In this document: in pieces, positions 61,115 to 64,000 of the stretch | How the letters are laid out: each line of letters starts with the position of its first letter | How positions within the stretch are numbered: position 1 is the first letter of the stretch | Assembly (NCBI GenBank): GCA_934691725.1 | Contig: CAKUTF010000010.1 | Location: 1-64,000, forward strand | Length of the DNA: 64,000 nucleotides | Direction of reading: 5' to 3' | Source of the DNA: an uncultured Fibrobacter sp. | GTDB lineage: Bacteria > Fibrobacterota > Fibrobacteria > Fibrobacterales > Fibrobacteraceae | The notes under the pieces: model-generated | Told to the model about the DNA's origin: nothing | The model's input: only the letters and a program-made list of their open reading frames with translations | Database searches by the model: none | Position numbers and translations under genes: made by a program

Positions 61115-61981
61115 ATGATTTTTATACTTCTTGCCGTTGCCCTGCTTGCCGTCGCCTTTTTGATTTGGGGCTGGAACGATGTGGTTCTTCGAGATTCCAA
61201 GGGGAGGCTTTTGAGCCGCAAGGTAAAATCCGCCGACGAAGGCGCCCTGGTCGGTCTTTCCTATGGGACGTACGTCTTTGAAATCTGGCATGTCGGGCTT
61301 TTTCATCTGCGTCCGAGGCTCGTGAAAACGGTGAGCATCGAACACAATAAAATTTCCGAAAATGCGTGGAGCTTTTCGTATAAATTAAAGAACGAGTCGA
61401 GAGTTCTCCGTTCGGGAACAAAAAATTTAGGAACGGTATCTTTAAAAGCCAGATACTTGACGGATTGCGAAATTTTTCAGGCCGTGCAGAAATCCTATTT
61501 CAAAATCCTGAACAATCTGTATTTGCCGAAAAACAGCATTAGCGATACGACGACCATCGATTCTGTGCTGATTCATCCGACGGGAATCTACCTGTTTGAA
61601 AATTCCGTTTCCGAAGGATGGATCTATGGTGATGCGAACAGTAAATTTTGGTCGGCGACTGTTCTGCGCAACAACCGTACAAAAAATTCGGAATTTGAAA
61701 ACCCGGTTCTTCGCAGTATGCGAAACGAGGAAGCGGTGCGGCGCATGTTCGAAAAGACGGAAAGCCTTCCGCTGCACATATTTTCCTATGTAGTGTTCAG
61801 CGACAAGGCGGTTTTGAAAGATGTTCCAGAAAGTTCGGTGGAGCGAAAACTCGTCTTGCGTGGCCAGCTTTCCCAAAGCCTTACCCGGACATTTAGCCTC
61901 GCGACTCCCGTATATACCGAAAAAGAAATCGACGAGTTCGCTTTGGAACTCGCCGGCTTTGCAGATAAAGTAACGCTGTGA
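61115..61981 (+). CDS. Membrane-anchored NERD-like protein
   Basis: A 288-residue protein with an N-terminal transmembrane helix (1-19). About residues 120-230 resemble the NERD (nuclease-related) domain: TTIDSVLIHPTGIYLFENSV and an NPVLRSM-type segment. The role is unknown; NERD domains are linked to DNA processing. It is followed by repeat copy D. Confidence 0.55.
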   Translation: MIFILLAVALLAVAFLIWGWNDVVLRDSKGRLLSRKVKSADEGALVGLSYGTYVFEIWHVGLFHLRPRLVKTVSIEHNKISENAWSFSYKLKNESRVLRSGTKNLGTVSLKARYLTDCEIFQAVQKSYFKILNNLYLPKNSISDTTTIDSVLIHPTGIYLFENSVSEGWIYGDANSKFWSATVLRNNRTKNSEFENPVLRSMRNEEAVRRMFEKTESLPLHIFSYVVFSDKAVLKDVPESSVERKLVLRGQLSQSLTRTFSLATPVYTEKEIDEFALELAGFADKVTL

Positions 61982-62281
61982 ATTTTAGAACCTGTTTTCA
62001 TATGTGTCGGAGCATAACTCGGCAAGCTCGCTAGCCTGTCAAGTTCCATTCCTTAACGGGGATTCCCCGGTCAAGCCGGGAAATGACAATGAACAGAAAC
62101 AGTTCGCTTGGAAACCCCCGCATCCCGTGTCCCGCTTGCCGTTTTCAAAAAGCTTAGACGTTTGCCAACCAATTTCTCATTGCTAATTCCTCATTCCCTT
62201 GGACGTCCTCGGCCTAGTCCCTAATCCCTGTTCCCTAATCCCTAAACCTAGACGTCCGCGATTCCTTATAAAGACATTCTC
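61982..62281 (+). repeat. Modular intergenic repeat, copy D
   Basis: AGAACCTGTTTTCATA starts about 10 bases after the stop of the NERD-like gene. The hairpin ATTCCCCGG/CCGGGAAAT (62062-62084) has one mismatch. Three GACGT-type motifs with pyrimidine blocks follow, ending AAGACATTCTCT against the stop of the FadL-like gene. Confidence 0.8.
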
Positions 62282-63565
62282 TTAGATTTTGAAATCGATG
62301 CCCGCCGCGATATTGTGGCTTGTCCTATCGTATGTCTTCTGGATGCCGTTTTCTTTCTTGGTGTATTCTTCGTAGAGCGTTTCCATATAGCCGATTTGGA
62401 CCTGGAGGTTTTCTGTAAAGCGGAACGCGATGCCGCCGCCGACCGACCAGGAATCGGTGACGAAACTCAGGTCGCTGATGTAATCGTCCGTGATACCGTA
62501 CATCGTGCGCTGCACGCTTGCCGAAATGGTGAGAGGTTTCAGGATGTCCGCTTCGATACCGAGTACAAATTCGTTTTCATCGCCGTCTAAGTCGTCCTGC
62601 TTGTCCTGCGGGTAATTGGCGAACGTGTCGAAGTAATGGTGGTAGCCGATCCCCGTGCGGAAGCGATCTGTCCAGGCGTAATTGAATCCGACGGAAAGGA
62701 TGCCGGGAAGGTCGTTGTCGGATTTTTTCCCGTCGATAAATTGCGGCATATACTTGGTGACGATATCCTCGATTTTGTCGGTTTCGTTTTTCATTTCGAT
62801 GAACGTGTTGTGTTCATACTTGATGCCCGCGCTGAATTTCTTGTAGTGGAATCCGAGGCTCGCTATCGGCGTGATTCCCCAGCCTGTCTGTTCGCAGTCG
62901 AGGAGCGTCTTGTTTAACATCGCATCGAGCTGTTCGTTCGGAACGAGAGACTTCATGGAGCCGTTGTAGGAATTGTAGGCGTAATTCAGGCGCGCGCCGA
63001 GAAACGCGGAGAACATATCCATGAAGCGGTAGCTTGCACCGATCTGCCATGCATAGACATATTGCTTGCCGATAAACTTCGCTTCGAAAAGCTGGGTCGG
63101 GCTCTGGATGTTGCTTGCGCTCATCAGCTGTCCAAGTGCGGGCATTTGTTCTGCGGTCTTCGGGATTGTCTGCGAAAGCAGCGCATCGATCAGGGGGAGT
63201 CCCTTGTTGAACTTGGCTTCTCCGCCGCCGCCGATGATGTAAAAGCCTCCCGAAAGAGCGAAGTTTCCACGATGCCAGTTGACAAGAAGGCTGGGCATCA
63301 CCGGGACAAAGGATTTCCCTTCGTAGTCGCCGAGCTTGTCCGTATCGATTTCGCGTGTCTGCCAAACGGTCTGGCTGTGGGCGGAAACATAAAGCCCGTC
63401 ATCCATGAACGCGGTTCCCGCCGGGTTGTAATAAACCGCGGAAGTTGTCGTCGAAGCGTCCTGGGCAAAGTTGCGGACAAAATCTGTCGATTGGTTGGTG
63501 TTGTGCATGAGGCCACCGGCGAAAGTTGCCGATGCGAAAAGAGGAATGAGTTGTTTGATTTTCAT
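62282..63565 (-). CDS. FadL/OmpP1/TodX-family outer-membrane transport protein
   Basis: A 427-residue outer-membrane barrel. After the signal peptide, the N-terminal hatch is typical of the family (NFAQDASTTTSAVYYNPAGT, with the N-P-A-G-T motif). It should take up hydrophobic molecules such as long-chain fatty acids or aromatics. Confidence 0.85.
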   Translation of the reverse strand: MKIKQLIPLFASATFAGGLMHNTNQSTDFVRNFAQDASTTTSAVYYNPAGTAFMDDGLYVSAHSQTVWQTREIDTDKLGDYEGKSFVPVMPSLLVNWHRGNFALSGGFYIIGGGGEAKFNKGLPLIDALLSQTIPKTAEQMPALGQLMSASNIQSPTQLFEAKFIGKQYVYAWQIGASYRFMDMFSAFLGARLNYAYNSYNGSMKSLVPNEQLDAMLNKTLLDCEQTGWGITPIASLGFHYKKFSAGIKYEHNTFIEMKNETDKIEDIVTKYMPQFIDGKKSDNDLPGILSVGFNYAWTDRFRTGIGYHHYFDTFANYPQDKQDDLDGDENEFVLGIEADILKPLTISASVQRTMYGITDDYISDLSFVTDSWSVGGGIAFRFTENLQVQIGYMETLYEEYTKKENGIQKTYDRTSHNIAAGIDFKI

Positions 63566-63832
63566 AGTAACCGTTTTGTTTTGCGCGTAAGCTAGTTAAT
63601 TGAAAAAAAAATCCAAGGCTATTTTTTCGTACAAATGAAATTTTTACACATAAATGAATTTGCATTTATCTATAGATAAAACGGCGTTTAATTATTGCGT
63701 ACAAATGAAAGTTGATTTAACAATTTGCCGTAAAAACGGCTGTTTTCCTGAATTCCTGTTTAATAATGAAATTTGTTGAACTCGCTTTTAATTTTGCCGA
63801 TTGGAAAGGTGGATGTTTTCTAGATTTATGCC
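63566..63832. promoter_or_regulatory. Divergent AT-rich intergenic region with direct repeats
   Basis: Between the FadL-like gene and the divergent TcdA-like gene. CGTACAAATGAAA occurs twice in direct orientation (63628-63640 and 63698-63710), 70 bases apart, upstream of the FadL-like gene. This could be a pair of regulator sites. Confidence 0.4.
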
Positions 63833-64000
63833 ATGGCGATAGACAATGCGATTTTGCGTCGGACGGAACTCCTGCTCGGAGACGTTGCGATGCAGGAAAT
63901 TTCCAAAAAGAGCGTGATCATCTTTGGCGTCGGCGGCGTCGGTTCCTGGTGCGCGGAAAGCCTTGTTCGGTCGGGAATCCAGAAGCTCACAATCGTGGAT
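63833..64000 (+). CDS. tcdA: ThiF-fold protein, TcdA-like (partial, runs off the window)
   Basis: The first 56 codons are visible: LRRTELLLGDVAMQEI then the nucleotide-binding FGVGGVGSWCAESLVRSGI. This matches the start of tRNA threonylcarbamoyladenosine dehydratase (TcdA/CsdL), which cyclises t6A in tRNA. Other ThiF/HesA proteins share the motif, but the leading segment favours TcdA. The rest lies outside. Confidence 0.75.
   Translation, partial: MAIDNAILRRTELLLGDVAMQEISKKSVIIFGVGGVGSWCAESLVRSGIQKLTIVD

Noticed and set aside
1..64000. CRISPR array, tRNA or rRNA genes
   Set aside because: No regularly spaced identical repeats with unique spacers, and no recognisable tRNA T-loop or rRNA segments were seen on either strand.

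Overview
The window looks like a chromosome segment of a Fibrobacter-type (Fibrobacterota) gut bacterium. The reasons are a very long SprA/Sov-like type IX secretion translocon, a secreted NodB-type esterase with a CBM6 module and a C-terminal sorting-like domain, Fibrobacter-style secreted proteins, a short primary-type sigma factor and a SecDF fusion. Genus assignment is inference. Most genes are roughly 50-55% GC. Two stretches are clearly more AT-rich: about 15.8-18.65 kb and about 38.4-45.8 kb.

Layout. 0.4-7.2 kb: sprA. 7.2-8.3 kb: two half-size chromate transporters. 8.3-10 kb: secreted polysaccharide esterase. 10.1-11.8 kb: SPFH/GYF and zinc-ribbon pair. 11.9-13.8 kb: purine salvage (apt plus NCS2 permease). 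13.9-21.4 kb: four secreted proteins (beta-helix/CBM, metzincin-like lipoprotein, two formylglycine-enzyme-fold proteins) plus the fossil tail of another protease. 21.5-22.9 kb: outer-membrane protein with two tandem Rrf2 regulators. 23-27 kb: lpoB, a COG3014-like lipoprotein, a methyltransferase, a frameshifted chloramphenicol acetyltransferase and an AlkD-like protein. 28.4-31.8 kb: malQ and a GH13 enzyme. 31.8-38.4 kb: secDF, corA, a CLC channel and a Nudix/PNPOx fusion. 47.5-51.9 kb: batE, batD, a double ABC ATPase and crcB. 52-58 kb: Mrp/ApbC, DUF971, sigma factor and two TPR proteins. 58.3-61 kb: methylase remnant, prmC and prfA. 61.1-64 kb: NERD-like protein, FadL-family porin and the start of a TcdA/ThiF gene.

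The most unusual region is 40.4-45.8 kb. It holds one complete type IV major-pilin gene (44718-45254) with its own promoter, Shine-Dalgarno and prepilin leader. Around it are four promoterless, leaderless pilin 3' cassettes: two in the same orientation (40.4 and 41.9 kb) and two inverted (43.3 and 45.4 kb). All five copies begin at the same 23-bp sequence, which in the pilin is codons 48-55. Similarity stops abruptly upstream of it. Each copy has an open frame, its own stop codon and its own terminator. This is the geometry expected of a DNA-inversion switch of the pilin C-terminal domain, like the Moraxella Piv pilin switch or the R64 PilV shufflon, or of silent donor cassettes as in Neisseria pilS. 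An intact RelB/PIN toxin-antitoxin pair, a small-protein/GNAT-like pair, an AbiEii pair and several decayed toxin-antitoxin genes are interleaved with the cassettes. No recombinase gene is visible in the window, so one would have to act from elsewhere.

A family of modular intergenic repeats, bounded by AGAACCTGTTTTCATA and AAGACATTCT and containing a GGTCAAGCC hairpin and GACGTC-delimited pyrimidine-rich blocks, follows several genes (28.06, 57.99 and 61.99 kb, with partial copies near 37.4 kb and possibly 0.1-0.3 kb). I saw no tRNA, rRNA, CRISPR array or intact insertion sequence.
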